Notes: generated by a model not told the origin, from the sequence alone. Shown: positions 1-8,646, counted from the first letter of the stretch. The stretch is 39,977 nucleotides of DNA from Nitrospira sp. (GCA_016788465.1 JAEURV010000094.1:1-39977); one strand, 5' to 3'. A program made the numbers and translations.

Positions 1-263
1 TCGATTCTGACTTCTTTGGTCAAGCCAGATGCCGAGGAATCGCTCATGGCCTTGACGACGACTTGCGCTCCTTCTTCCACCAGTTCGTACGTCGTCAGCC
101 TCGGGATCTTCCTAAAGGTCAGCGGTTTCCAGCCATCCGGCAGACTTGTCCCCGGTTTGCTTACCGAAAAGCGCGCGACCTCCACGATGGTTGGACCTTG
201 CGCCTGTACCACTGCAGCCGACATGGTCAGGATCATTATGAGGACACGACCGGTGATCACCAT
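1..263 (-). CDS. DUF3047 domain protein, exported, 3' part missing
   Basis: The reading frame starts with ATG at 263 and runs off the window at base 1, so only the first 87 residues are visible. It opens with a hydrophobic signal peptide (VLIMILTMSAAVVQAQ, cleavage probably after the AQA). Next come a segment around 'FSVSKPGTSLPDGWKPL' and 'YELVEEGAQVVVKAMSDSSA', which match my recollection of the start of DUF3047, a family of secreted bacterial proteins of unknown activity. It begins 24 bp after the oxidoreductase stop on the same strand, so it is probably the third gene of the TVP38-oxidoreductase operon. GAGG lies 3 nt before this ATG and 6 nt before the following GTG, so the exact start is ambiguous. 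The function is unknown. Confidence 0.7.
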   Translation of the reverse strand, partial: MVITGRVLIMILTMSAAVVQAQGPTIVEVARFSVSKPGTSLPDGWKPLTFRKIPRLTTYELVEEGAQVVVKAMSDSSASGLTKEVRI

Positions 264-287
264 CTACCTCATGATTCCCATCCATCC

Positions 288-1841
288 TTATCGTCGCATC
301 CACACAAACAGCTTCGTGAGGAGATTCTTTGTTCGTTCTGTAAAGTGCGCTTTTCTCCACAGATTGATGACTTTCTTATTCACCTCAGCCTGAGTCGGGT
401 ACGGATGGATCGTACCGGCGAGCGCCTTCGCACCAGCGCCCGTTTTCATCAGCACCGAGAGCTCACTGATCATGTCGCCAGCATGGGCCGCCACGATCGT
501 CGCCCCAATGATCTTGTCTGTCCCCTTCTGAATGTGCACGCGTGCGAACCCTTCTTCTTCCCCGTCGAGAATCGCGCGATCCACTTCATCGAGCTTGTAC
601 GTATAGGTTTCCACCTCGATGCCCTTCTGCTTGGCATCGTGTTCATACATCCCGACATGGGCGATTTCTGGTTCAGTAAACGTACACCAGGGCATATTCA
701 ACGACTCAACACTGGCGTATCCAAACCCCATGGGATGAGGGAACAGTGCATTCTGGATCACGATTTGCGCCATGGCATCGGCCGCATGGGTAAATTTGTA
801 CCGAGAGCAGACATCGCCGGCGGCAAACACCTTGGGATTCGTGGTCTGCAACCTGCCGTTCACCTGAATTCCCCGTGTGTCATACGCGACGCCGGCTGCT
901 TCCAGCCCGATTCGCTCCACGTTCGGAAGGCGTCCCACACCGACGAGAATCTCATCGACCATCACGTCATACGGTTGGCCGTGCGAATCGAGGATCAGCC
1001 GTTTGCCGCCCTCAACCTTTTCGATTCGCAGGTCTTTTCCGCAACAGAGAAGCTTGACGCCATCTCGCATCATCTGCTGCTCGACGAGCTCCGCCGCATC
1101 TCGATCCTCATTCGGCATGATGCCGTGTGTGGTTTCGATCAGATACACGTGGCTCCCAAAGCGGGCAAACGCCTGCGCCAGCTCGCAGCCGATCGGTCCT
1201 GCGCCAATGACACCCAGCCTTTGTGGCAACTCCGTCAGTGAAAAGACCGTTTCATTCGTGCGGTACCCGGCTTCCTGTAACCCAGGGACCGTTGGCACTG
1301 ATGCTCGTGCCCCTGTGCAGATCGCCGCTCTGGCAAAGGTGAGAGTTCGATTACCCGCAGAACCTTCCACGTGGATGGTATCAGTACCGATGAAACGTCC
1401 GCTGCCAATGTAGACATCAACACCGAGGCTGGCATAACGATGGACCGAATCGTTCTGACTGATCCGTGCTCGTAACTTTCTCATCCGTGCCATGACAGCG
1501 CCAAAGTCGTATTGCACCCCAGCGGGAATATGCAAACCGAACTCCGGCGCCTTTCGCAAATCAGCCCAGGCTCTGGCGGCACGAATGAGGCTTTTGGACG
1601 GAACGCACCCAACGTTCAGGCAATCCCCGCCCATCAGATGCTTTTCGATTAAAGCCACTTTTGCTCCCAGGCTCGCAGCGACAACCGCAGTGATGAGTCC
1701 CGCTGTTCCCGCTCCGATCACCACAATGTTGTAACGGCTGCTCGGTTCGGGGTTGATCCAACCCGCAGGATGCACGTTCTTGAGCAACTGCTGATTGTAT
1801 TCGTCATTGGGAAGGACCAATGGCTGGTCGCGTTCACTCAT
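288..1841 (-). CDS. FAD-dependent pyridine nucleotide-disulfide oxidoreductase (mercuric reductase/lipoamide dehydrogenase-like)
   Basis: This is a class I flavoprotein disulfide reductase of about 517 residues. The FAD-binding GAGTAG loop lies at about residues 43-48, the redox-active pair at C74 and C79 (GGDCLNVGCVPSK), a second Rossmann motif (GVIGAGPIGCELA) mid-protein, and the FAD motif 'FAAGDV' later, followed by the dimerisation domain. It lacks the N-terminal heavy-metal domain and the C-terminal CC pair of true MerA, so the substrate is unknown and mercury is not supported. I chose ATG 1841 because AGGGA stands 8 nt upstream. The longer frame to 1904 begins with TTG and has no ribosome site. 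An extended N-terminus of about 37 residues precedes the FAD domain. It follows the TVP38 gene by 78 bp; this pairing with TVP38/TMEM64 proteins recurs in many bacteria. Confidence 0.88.
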   Translation of the reverse strand: MSERDQPLVLPNDEYNQQLLKNVHPAGWINPEPSSRYNIVVIGAGTAGLITAVVAASLGAKVALIEKHLMGGDCLNVGCVPSKSLIRAARAWADLRKAPEFGLHIPAGVQYDFGAVMARMRKLRARISQNDSVHRYASLGVDVYIGSGRFIGTDTIHVEGSAGNRTLTFARAAICTGARASVPTVPGLQEAGYRTNETVFSLTELPQRLGVIGAGPIGCELAQAFARFGSHVYLIETTHGIMPNEDRDAAELVEQQMMRDGVKLLCCGKDLRIEKVEGGKRLILDSHGQPYDVMVDEILVGVGRLPNVERIGLEAAGVAYDTRGIQVNGRLQTTNPKVFAAGDVCSRYKFTHAADAMAQIVIQNALFPHPMGFGYASVESLNMPWCTFTEPEIAHVGMYEHDAKQKGIEVETYTYKLDEVDRAILDGEEEGFARVHIQKGTDKIIGATIVAAHAGDMISELSVLMKTGAGAKALAGTIHPYPTQAEVNKKVINLWRKAHFTERTKNLLTKLFVWMRR

Positions 1842-1919
1842 GCTCAAGATCCCTGGAAGTGGTTGCGTGATCATAGCCTTGCATTCTTCGTTGGAACACG
1901 TCAATCACAACACTGTCTC

Positions 1920-2657
1920 TCATATTGGTTTTGCCGAAAACTTTTTGTAGACGACAGGAACCAAGGCAAGCAGTCCCAACAAGACAAACGCCCCGATCAC
2001 ACTCGGAGACGCAATCTCCTTGAGTGAATTGATCGTGCCCAGTTGGCGCCCCGCATACGCATACACAAACGACCCAGGAATGATGCCGATCGCCGTAGCA
2101 AGCATGTACGTTCCGACATTGACGCGTGTGAGACCTGAGACCAGATTGACGACAAAAAATGGAAAAAGCGGAATCAGTCGAAGGGTCAAAAGATAGCTAA
2201 AGGCGTTCTTCGAAAAGCCCTCTTGGAATGGTCCCATCCACTTCCTGAACTTCTGCTCGACCGTGTCTCGCAACAAGTATCGCGCAGTGAGAAAGGCAAG
2301 CGTGGCTCCGGTCGTCGCACCGATATTGATGAACAGCGTCGCCAAAATCCCACCGAACAAGAAGCCTCCCGCCAGCGTCAGAATGACGGCACCCGGCAGC
2401 GATAGGCCGGCCACCACCACATAGGTCAGGATAAAGATCCCGACCGCTGCCCCAAAGTTGGCATCCGCAAACGCCAGCAAGCTATCTCGACTCTCTTTCA
2501 ATACCGTAAGCGACAGGAATCGCCCGAGATCAAGATAAAAGAAGGTCCCGATGGCGAGAACCATGACAACGGCAATGAAAACCTTGACAGTATTTGTCTT
2601 GCCTGTTCCGGCCTGATTGGAAACCTGTGTACGCATAACGGCCTCCTGGCGTATCAT
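1920..2657 (-). CDS. TVP38/TMEM64 family inner-membrane protein
   Basis: This 245-residue polytopic membrane protein belongs to the TVP38/TMEM64 (SNARE-associated, DedA-related) superfamily. A first membrane helix lies at about residues 25-47. The central VTT-type domain includes the glycine-rich 'LSLPGAVILTLAGGFLFG' segment and 'GATTGATLAFLTARYLLRD', followed by 'RLIPLFPFFVVNLVSG', the usual family signature. The family is linked to lipid scrambling and membrane homeostasis; the exact role here is unknown. It is the first gene of a minus-strand operon with the disulfide oxidoreductase and the DUF3047 protein. Two starts are equally well served: ATG 2657 (GAGGAGG, 5 nt spacing) and ATG 2636 (AGGAGG, 6 nt spacing). 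Confidence 0.88.
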   Translation of the reverse strand: MIRQEAVMRTQVSNQAGTGKTNTVKVFIAVVMVLAIGTFFYLDLGRFLSLTVLKESRDSLLAFADANFGAAVGIFILTYVVVAGLSLPGAVILTLAGGFLFGGILATLFINIGATTGATLAFLTARYLLRDTVEQKFRKWMGPFQEGFSKNAFSYLLTLRLIPLFPFFVVNLVSGLTRVNVGTYMLATAIGIIPGSFVYAYAGRQLGTINSLKEIASPSVIGAFVLLGLLALVPVVYKKFSAKPI

Positions 2658-2672
2658 GGGACCTCCTCAGCT
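2634..2672 (-). promoter_or_regulatory. Two consecutive ribosome binding sites with two in-frame ATGs
   Basis: Reading the minus strand, GAGGAGG precedes ATG 2657 by about 5 nt, and AGGAGG precedes a second in-frame ATG at 2636 by 6 nt. The two starts differ by 7 residues (MIRQEAV). Sequence alone cannot say which is used; both may be. Confidence 0.5.
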
Positions 2673-2799
2673 GGCTGTCAACGAAATAGGCGGCATGGGG
2701 TGTTAGTCACATCACGCCGCGCAATCTTACAGGCTCGGTTCCGAAAAGCCGGTTGCCAGGCTTGATTCGATTCCCGTAATCTGATGTGAGGAGGTCACC

Positions 2800-3444
2800 A
2801 TGGATGACTCAAGCCGTCTCACGAAAACCAAAGAACAATGGGCTCGGGCCAGGCGAGGGGGAGAAGAGCGTGAAGTGTTTTATGAGGGAGATGCACGCTT
2901 GCCACCAGGCCAGCACCTCGTCGAGAACTTCCCCGTGCTAGACCTTGGCTTCAAGCCGAACATCCCAATAACCGAATGGACGCTCACCGTCGGAGGATTT
3001 GTCACAACCCCTGTGACATGGTCGTGGGAACAGTTCCTTGCACAGCCATCATTTAAAGATCGTTCCGACTTCCATTGTGTCACCTCATGGAGCCGGTATG
3101 ACAATGACTGGGAAGGCGTAAGCTTCAAACATCTCATCTCAGTGGTTAAACCGCTGTCACTCGCAAAGTTTGTCCTCTTTAAGTCATACGACGACTACAC
3201 GACGAATCTTCCGCTTGAGGCCTGTAACGACGACGATGTGCTGCTCGCGCATAGCTGGAACGGCACGCCTCTATCCCGAGACCATGGCGGACCGGTGCGG
3301 GTGATTGTCCCGAAACGGTATGCCTGGAAAGGAGCGAAATGGGTGAAGGAGATCGTGTTGTCGGATAAAGACGAAAAAGGCTTCTGGGAAGTCCGAGGAT
3401 ATTCGAACACCGCGCTCCCTTGGAAGAACGATCGCTACGGATAA
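2800..3444 (+). CDS. Sulfite oxidase-like (YuiH-type) molybdopterin oxidoreductase
   Basis: This 214-residue protein has the oxidoreductase molybdopterin-binding domain of the sulfite oxidase superfamily. The cofactor-ligand cysteine is C93 in 'FHCVTSWS', which matches the family 'C-V-T-x-W-S' pattern. Later motifs 'EGVSFKHLI', 'DDYTTNLPLEA', 'HGGPVRVIVPKRYAWKGAKWV' and 'GFWE.RGYS' are typical of the short YuiH-like subgroup. There is no signal peptide, no haem domain and no dimerisation domain, so it is probably cytoplasmic or a minimal catalytic subunit with an unknown substrate. The start is clear: GAGGAGG lies 5 nt before ATG 2800. It is the only plus-strand gene in the first 16 kb, divergent from the TVP38 operon and convergent with the ydbL-like gene only 9 bp away. 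Confidence 0.9.
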   Translation: MDDSSRLTKTKEQWARARRGGEEREVFYEGDARLPPGQHLVENFPVLDLGFKPNIPITEWTLTVGGFVTTPVTWSWEQFLAQPSFKDRSDFHCVTSWSRYDNDWEGVSFKHLISVVKPLSLAKFVLFKSYDDYTTNLPLEACNDDDVLLAHSWNGTPLSRDHGGPVRVIVPKRYAWKGAKWVKEIVLSDKDEKGFWEVRGYSNTALPWKNDRYG

Positions 3445-3453
3445 AGGCAAACG

Positions 3454-3789
3454 TTACTTCTTAATCCAACCGCCAGGACCTTCGATAAAGTTTCCCGGCG
3501 TGGTATTCTGAATGGCCTTTTCCCCCGCAAGGGTTTCAACGGCTCGCATATCGGTACGGTTTCGTTTTGCGATCTCTTCGTAGGCTTGTCTCCGCTTTTG
3601 ATTTACATCTTCGATCAAGCTTTGAGCTTCAGCATTGGAAGGGTTCACCGCACCCAAATAGCCGTTTGGTTTTTCGCCCACCAACCCCTTTGCTTTCGCT
3701 TCATCCAGCGACAGGGCGAACGCTGAAAACGCGACCGCAACTCCTGTGACCGTCACACACAGCATAATCGTCAGCCGTACCATTTTCAT
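3454..3789 (-). CDS. ydbL: YdbL-like protein (DUF1318)
   Basis: This 111-residue exported protein has a signal peptide over residues 1-25 (ends 'AFSAFA'). The DUF1318 domain follows: 'LDEAKAKGLVGEKPNGYLG', 'LIEDVNQKRRQAYEEIAKRN', 'VETLAGEKAI', 'PGNFI'. These blocks are characteristic of E. coli YdbL. The protein is periplasmic by inference. It is the last gene of a ydbH-ynbE-ydbL operon, 15 bp after the ynbE stop, with GGAGG 5 nt before ATG 3789. In E. coli the small partners are tied to the function of YdbH, one of the AsmA-like proteins proposed to bridge the two membranes; the role of YdbL itself is little defined. Confidence 0.88.
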   Translation of the reverse strand: MKMVRLTIMLCVTVTGVAVAFSAFALSLDEAKAKGLVGEKPNGYLGAVNPSNAEAQSLIEDVNQKRRQAYEEIAKRNRTDMRAVETLAGEKAIQNTTPGNFIEGPGGWIKK

Positions 3790-3804
3790 TATCGCCTCCG
3801 AAAT

Positions 3805-4008
3805 TTAGAACAGTCCGCTGTCCTTCGACAACACCTCATCCAAATCCTTGTCTACTTTTAGGCGGATCTCATGATCGATCTTCACATTAAGATTGATCGT
3901 AATCGGTTTTTCTGGTGCAGCCACTTCCACACGGGGGGTACAGGCGCATATGGCCATCATGAGCCCTGCCCAGATCAACGCGTTCGCTCGTCTCAATATC
4001 TTCACCAT
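3805..4008 (-). CDS. ynbE: YnbE-like outer-membrane lipoprotein
   Basis: This small lipoprotein has a hydrophobic leader ending in a lipobox-like '(I)CAC' and then 'TPRVEVAAPEKPITINLNVKI' and 'HEIRLKVDKDLDEVL', nearly the same blocks as E. coli YnbE. From ATG 4008 it is 67 residues; GAGG stands 6 nt upstream. An earlier in-frame ATG at 4020 overlaps the ydbH stop as ATGA and would give 71 residues, so translational coupling is likely with either start. YnbE is known in E. coli as the outer-membrane lipoprotein partner of YdbH, possibly forming a continuous beta-strand bridge. The order ydbH-ynbE-ydbL is the same as in Enterobacteria. Confidence 0.88.
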   Translation of the reverse strand: MVKILRRANALIWAGLMMAICACTPRVEVAAPEKPITINLNVKIDHEIRLKVDKDLDEVLSKDSGLF

Positions 4009-4016
4009 AATCAGCC

Positions 4017-6821
4017 TCATGAGGGTGAAAGTCGTCTATACTTTCGCTCGATGGTGCCCGGTATCTCTTCAATGAGCCGGAGACTTTTCAGAAGCGTCGG
4101 AATGTGTTCCTGCACCGTAAGGTTGAAATGGATGGGCGGGAGCTGTGGAAGATCTGGATTGCGCCCCTCCAATCGAGCACTCAAATATAACATGCCTGTT
4201 TCTCCATACTTGACTCCAACGCGCAGGAACTTATAGTGAAAGTTATTAAGGGCCTGCGCAACAAGCTGGAGCGGCGCATCCGATTCTGAAAGTACCGGTG
4301 ACGATTCTACGTTTGAGTGATATCGTATCACCCCGCCGGGAGGCTGCCCCTCAATCATTCCATCATCTATTGCGACTCCTCTCGAAGTGATCGAGAGCGG
4401 GAGTGTCCCATTGAGCGTACCAGATCCCTGCAGTCCCCGTTGCTGTTCCACACTGAGAATCTTTGCGAGATCAAGATTCCGTAAAGAAACGGTGGTTATG
4501 GACGGAGGTGACGCCAAGTCTGCGACAAGACCAGGACTGGTAATTGTCCCTCCAAACGCTTCACACCGAAAGTCTTTCAGCTCAACGATTGGAAAAGAGT
4601 CCGTCAATTTCCACCGTGCTTGATACAAAGTCTTGATATTGGTGACTTCAACACCACTCTGAAAAGCTCCGACAAAGAGAGCTGCCGGCTGAACCATCAG
4701 TATGGACTCCGTCCCGTCCGCACGAAGTACCGCTGACGTACTCACCCCCCTCAGGCCATAGTCATGATAGTAGCCGGAGACATTCTCTGCTACGACCCGT
4801 GCGGTAGCAGAGGTGATTCTGGTGCCGCTGCTGGATTGATTCCCTGTTGCATTATCCCAGGTCACATCGACCGTGGCGCTGACGGTCCCATCAAGCAGAT
4901 CGCTCGATGGAGCAACCGTTCGAATAAAGCGGCTGAGCCGCCGCTCCGCCCCATCAAACTGTACAGGCCCGATCGTGGCATGTAACACACCATAGGCCGT
5001 CTTCAGTGACTGCTCAAGCCTCGCTGTGACCAACCCCTCATAATTCGGGAGATCGACCTGTAGATCCGCCCCAATACCCGTTTGATCAACCGAGAACTTT
5101 GTGAGCCAACGACTTGGTGAAGGGATGACCGCTCCCGCACCCACATTGAGCCCGTCCATCACCAGCATCCCGCTGGTTGTCCAATTCGCGCCTCTCGTCT
5201 CCATCTCCTGGACGCTGAGCAGTCCTTGCGTCACCGTGACAGTTTGACTGCCTATTCTGACGGCGGGAGTCCGAATTGTGGCAACCAGCGGTCCTCCGAT
5301 GCAGTGCAATGGAACGAGGTCACATTCCACGGTCAGGGGTTCGGAAAGATTCAAGGTTGCTCCTGGGACAAACACCACGCCTTGTCCCATCTGTCTTACG
5401 GTCATCGAAGATGGCGGTGATAAAACTGCCCCGAGATGTGTCCGTTCCAACCGTACGGTTCCCCGAACCCCACCGGCTGCCTCTTTGGCGGAAAGCCTCT
5501 CAGTGAATACCTTAGGGAGCGTCCCGATCAATTGATAGGCCCCTTCAGCCAATATCAGTTGATCCCCGCGCCCTTCCGCCTTTGTCGTCTCGAATGTGGC
5601 GACCAATGGCCCTGCTGACCTGCCATAGGTCACCTGCAGTGGACCCTGGGCCACTGTGCGGATGGGGTTCTCTTTCCAATAGAGCGTCCCCTTCACGACC
5701 TCCTTGTTTTCGATTCGTACCGGCTGATCCCCATGAGGAAGGATCAGTCGAACAATGTCTGGGATAAGACGAGGTTGCGTGTTCAGCGTCGCGGTGAGGA
5801 GTACGCCTGGACTCATGGCCCACTCCGCCTGAACGGCATTGCCTACAAATCTTCCTACATAGGCCAGTGCAATGTCCTTCGCCACTCCTTTCAGTGCGGG
5901 TAGAGTGAGCGTGATTCGGATCTGACCGTCTACACGAGTATGTGCATCCTCCCAGAGAGACCCGAGCGCAGCCTGGGTGGCAGCAACTCCTGCCCAATCG
6001 AGTGCGATCTGCCCAGTGACCTTCTCCAATTCCGGACCGATCGGTACGAGGAGTGCAATGAACGGAGCCAACTCCTGCACATTAATTCGAAGGTTGCCGT
6101 CGACTTGAATGTCCGATCCATCGGTCGGACGCGCTCTGGACTGCCAGGAAACAATCGGAGCTGCATGCGGTCTGGTTGATGACAAGGTGGCCGACCAGGT
6201 ACTCGCCGAATTCCCCGACACCACGAGACCATACGAGCCGGTGTCCCGCCCTTGAAACGAGAGATGCCCTCCCACTTCATTGCCGGCAGAGGTCAGCTCT
6301 CCATTAATCGTGACTTTACGGAGTGGGCCCGTCGCTTGTTCGCGGAACAGGGTCAGGTGCTCAAGCTGCAGTTCCCCGAAAGGGAGAATCGGAAGACTCC
6401 TCAGGAGATCTCCTGCCGTCAGCAATTTCCACGGCGATGACTCTTCATCATCGTTCTCGTCTGCTTGCTTTCCTTCCGATCCAGATTCAGTTGAGTGAAC
6501 GGTCAGGACATGAATGGCGACCTCTCTGAGGAGGACACGATTCGCACGCCCTTGAAAGAGTTGTCCAAGGTCATACTGAATCTCTGCATCGGTGAGGGAG
6601 ATCATCAATCGTTCTTCTCCTAAATCTTGCTGGAATGACACGACCGGTATATTCAACTTGGTCCAGCCAGGATACCCAAGCTGAAGGACGACATGACTGT
6701 ACCCATGCGCGCGAAGCCCATCGGCCAAGACATACGAGGCGCCCAACGGCAACAGGAGATACCCTCCACAGAGCACAACACAAACTAACAGCACGGCAAC
6801 TTGATAGCGTTGCGTCAACAT
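4017..6821 (-). CDS. ydbH: YdbH-like AsmA-family inter-membrane transport protein
   Basis: This 934-residue protein has one N-terminal membrane helix (about residues 7-30) and then a long periplasmic beta-rich body of repeating amphipathic strands, ending in the YdbH/dicarboxylate-transport C-terminal domain ('FGGTITSPGL', 'LDLAKILSVEQQRGLQGSG', 'LNGTLPL', 'GMIEGQPPGGVIRY'). E. coli YdbH, TamB and YhdP are AsmA-like proteins with partly redundant roles in moving phospholipid to the outer membrane. The length is close to that of E. coli YdbH. A stretch at about residues 115-130 is acidic and low-complexity (ESGSEGKQADENDDEESS). It is the first gene of the operon, and its TGA stop overlaps one of the two possible ynbE starts. 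Confidence 0.88.
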   Translation of the reverse strand: MLTQRYQVAVLLVCVVLCGGYLLLPLGASYVLADGLRAHGYSHVVLQLGYPGWTKLNIPVVSFQQDLGEERLMISLTDAEIQYDLGQLFQGRANRVLLREVAIHVLTVHSTESGSEGKQADENDDEESSPWKLLTAGDLLRSLPILPFGELQLEHLTLFREQATGPLRKVTINGELTSAGNEVGGHLSFQGRDTGSYGLVVSGNSASTWSATLSSTRPHAAPIVSWQSRARPTDGSDIQVDGNLRINVQELAPFIALLVPIGPELEKVTGQIALDWAGVAATQAALGSLWEDAHTRVDGQIRITLTLPALKGVAKDIALAYVGRFVGNAVQAEWAMSPGVLLTATLNTQPRLIPDIVRLILPHGDQPVRIENKEVVKGTLYWKENPIRTVAQGPLQVTYGRSAGPLVATFETTKAEGRGDQLILAEGAYQLIGTLPKVFTERLSAKEAAGGVRGTVRLERTHLGAVLSPPSSMTVRQMGQGVVFVPGATLNLSEPLTVECDLVPLHCIGGPLVATIRTPAVRIGSQTVTVTQGLLSVQEMETRGANWTTSGMLVMDGLNVGAGAVIPSPSRWLTKFSVDQTGIGADLQVDLPNYEGLVTARLEQSLKTAYGVLHATIGPVQFDGAERRLSRFIRTVAPSSDLLDGTVSATVDVTWDNATGNQSSSGTRITSATARVVAENVSGYYHDYGLRGVSTSAVLRADGTESILMVQPAALFVGAFQSGVEVTNIKTLYQARWKLTDSFPIVELKDFRCEAFGGTITSPGLVADLASPPSITTVSLRNLDLAKILSVEQQRGLQGSGTLNGTLPLSITSRGVAIDDGMIEGQPPGGVIRYHSNVESSPVLSESDAPLQLVAQALNNFHYKFLRVGVKYGETGMLYLSARLEGRNPDLPQLPPIHFNLTVQEHIPTLLKSLRLIEEIPGTIERKYRRLSPS

Positions 6822-7077
6822 AATAGCCTGGGATCAGTGAGTGTCTTGATTGTCACGGTTTTCAAACAAACCTATCTGCGCTGTCAAGATGGCCGAACGG
6901 CTCTGCCTGACATAAGCCGATAAACCGCAGCCCGTGACTTCCTTATCTGGCTGTCATAGGAAACCGGTGTAGCTCTTCGGGCTCATGACGGATAGATGGA
7001 AGGTCTCACAAGAAATCTTACCAACTCATTTTACCCCGGCCAAACCAAACGCGATCGCCGACAATACGCCAGCAGAT

Positions 7078-7647
7078 CTATTTCAAGCAGAAGTTCATGT
7101 CAAGTAATCCATCCGCGGCCACCGTCGCTTCCCCACCTTTCCGACAGTCTTCCTGTTGAGTTTTTCTCTGGATTCCAATGCTCGTCTCTACCTGGCCTTC
7201 GGCTCGAGAAGACATCCCGCTCAAGGGATGTAGACCTTGACTCTGACGAACCAGTGTCCCTATATCCCTCTTCTGGAGAGTTGTCCCACCTCGTGTACGC
7301 GTCAAGACGAGAGCCGACTGGGGCTGTTTCCCCGACAGAGGGATTGCGGACGCTTGAAAGGATGCTCCCCCGTCTTCCACCCGAACCTCAACCTTGTAAT
7401 ACTTGAGCGTCGGCATGGCAGTAAGGCCAATCGCGGCAACATCATCCGAATAAATCCCATGATGAGTGTGGTAAAGCGTTTCCAATCTGTTAATCTCCGC
7501 GAGGACCACCTCAGCCTCCACACCTCTCGCATGATTGACAACGTGATCATGCGAGACCATCGCCATCGTGACCAGAATACTCAGGACGGCGAGAACCACA
7601 AACACTTCAAGCAAAGTGAACCCACCGTTCCGACTTCCTCTACCCAC
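7078..7647 (-). CDS. Type IV pilin / pseudopilin-like protein
   Basis: This 189-residue protein begins MGRGSRNGGFTLLEV, a textbook prepilin leader: a short basic leader, cleavage after the second G of 'NGG', F at +1 and E at +5 of the mature chain. The hydrophobic helix 'FVVLAVLSILVTMAMVSH' follows, so prepilin peptidase (PilD) should process it. The rest is a soluble domain without recognised family features and with few cysteines (one in 'QQEDCRKGG' and one at the C-terminal 'NFCLK'). The start is GTG 7647, only 2 nt after the TAA of the HAMP gene, with AAGG just upstream, so the two are probably translationally coupled. No other pilus or type II secretion gene is present, so this is an orphan minor pilin. 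Confidence 0.8.
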   Translation of the reverse strand: MGRGSRNGGFTLLEVFVVLAVLSILVTMAMVSHDHVVNHARGVEAEVVLAEINRLETLYHTHHGIYSDDVAAIGLTAMPTLKYYKVEVRVEDGGASFQASAIPLSGKQPQSALVLTRTRGGTTLQKRDIGTLVRQSQGLHPLSGMSSRAEGQVETSIGIQRKTQQEDCRKGGEATVAADGLLDMNFCLK

Positions 7648-7649
7648 CC

Positions 7650-8270
7650 TTACACCCTTCCGTGCCTGATATGCGCCCTCCGAAAATCAAACTGTTCTAA
7701 CGTTTCGGTAATGCCGTCCAGAGCCTCTCGGGCTTCCCTCAGGCTGGTAGGCTCAACTTCCTCAATCTGCTGGAGTGCCATCTGCAAGGCTCGTGCGTGA
7801 TGGTGAATCTGCTCAAACGACCGTTCGAGGTTCTCCAAGGCTGAATTGGCATGATCAGCCAATCCTTCCAACCGGTCACCAGGGGAAAAGCGAAGGCGCC
7901 AACGAAGGTTTCCGGTGGCCCACTGCTGAAGACTTTCGTCCAGCCGAGAGAGTGGCCCTGCCACACGCCGAGTCACGACAAGGCTGAAAATCATGGAACC
8001 AAAAAAGAGTACCGGAACCGCAACCCAAACCGTCTGACTCAAGGCCAACATCTCTTCAGCTGCAGCCTGCTGTTCGTCCAATGAATCACCCGTATACATC
8101 ACGACGATGGGCTTCAAATGGGCTCCATAGAAGGCCATAGTGAAAAACAGCGCCGAATACAGAAACAGCAACAATCCGATCCACGCGACGTAACCCTTTT
8201 GGATTCGATGCACGAAGAACCCCGACCGACGACTGACAGTTGCCATCGACGTGGATGTGGCAGTAGTCAT
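7650..8270 (-). CDS. HAMP-domain membrane protein without output domain
   Basis: From ATG 8270 this is a 206-residue protein with two membrane helices (about residues 22-46 and 79-100) enclosing a short periplasmic loop of about 30 residues. A HAMP domain follows ('VTRRVAGPLSRLDESLQQWATG', 'LRFSPGDRLEGLADHAN'), then a helical, probably coiled-coil tail with 'ALQMALQQIEEVEPTSLREAREALDGI'. There is no kinase, cyclase, GGDEF or methyl-accepting domain. GGAGG stands 8 nt before ATG 8270, so the longer frame to 8357 is unlikely. The stop lies 2 nt from the prepilin start, which suggests that the two act together, perhaps with the HAMP protein as a sensor or assembly partner of the pilin. That link is inference. 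Confidence 0.78.
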   Translation of the reverse strand: MTTATSTSMATVSRRSGFFVHRIQKGYVAWIGLLLFLYSALFFTMAFYGAHLKPIVVMYTGDSLDEQQAAAEEMLALSQTVWVAVPVLFFGSMIFSLVVTRRVAGPLSRLDESLQQWATGNLRWRLRFSPGDRLEGLADHANSALENLERSFEQIHHHARALQMALQQIEEVEPTSLREAREALDGITETLEQFDFRRAHIRHGRV

Positions 8271-8430
8271 GCTCAGTCCCTCCATTCTGACCGACCTGAC
8301 ATCGAGAAAGCGGCATATATCTACAGTATCACCAAGACTACCATCCACAAAGCACATGAATACGGCATGAATCAGAACTGGTCAGGTTACGCTGAAAGGC
8401 GACACTGAGGGAAACACAGACTTGCGCCGG

Positions 8431-8646
8431 TTATGATGAAGGGGGAAGGGCAAGAACTGCAGGCTCTTCACACTTCTTACAGTTCAAGAAGGTCCCGAGG
8501 TGCCGCTCACGCCCCCCCTCAGTGAGTACCCAAGGGCGGTTGAAAAACGGCGGGTGATGTCGAACATGTTGTCCATGACCACAGGCTAGGTCGGCAACCC
8601 AGTCGCCGTACTCGTCTTGGTGGTAGCCGATAATAGGTTGCTGCAT
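8431..8646 (-). CDS. DUF3565 domain protein
   Basis: This compact 71-residue protein has the DUF3565 pattern: 'IIGYHQDEYGDWVADLACGHGQHVRHHPPFFNRPWV', then 'GR', 'LG' and a terminal 'CKKCEEP'. The conserved Cys and His (CGHGQHVRH and CxxC) suggest a bound metal, probably zinc, but this is inference. No function is known for the family. It is a single gene, 376 bp downstream of the start of the HAMP gene on the same strand. No good ribosome site is visible before ATG 8646. Confidence 0.85.
   Translation of the reverse strand: MQQPIIGYHQDEYGDWVADLACGHGQHVRHHPPFFNRPWVLTEGGRERHLGTFLNCKKCEEPAVLALPPSS

Noticed and set aside
63-1241. 392-codon plus-strand open frame
   Set aside because: It lies opposite the oxidoreductase and DUF3047 genes, has arginine/histidine-rich shadow composition and no family features.
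288-1841. Mercuric reductase (merA)
   Set aside because: The C-terminal CC pair and the metal-binding domain are absent, and no mer genes are nearby.
2753-2782. Promoter-like TTGCCA-18-TAATCT before the molybdopterin oxidoreductase
   Set aside because: The predicted start would fall inside the ribosome site, and the -10 matches only three positions.
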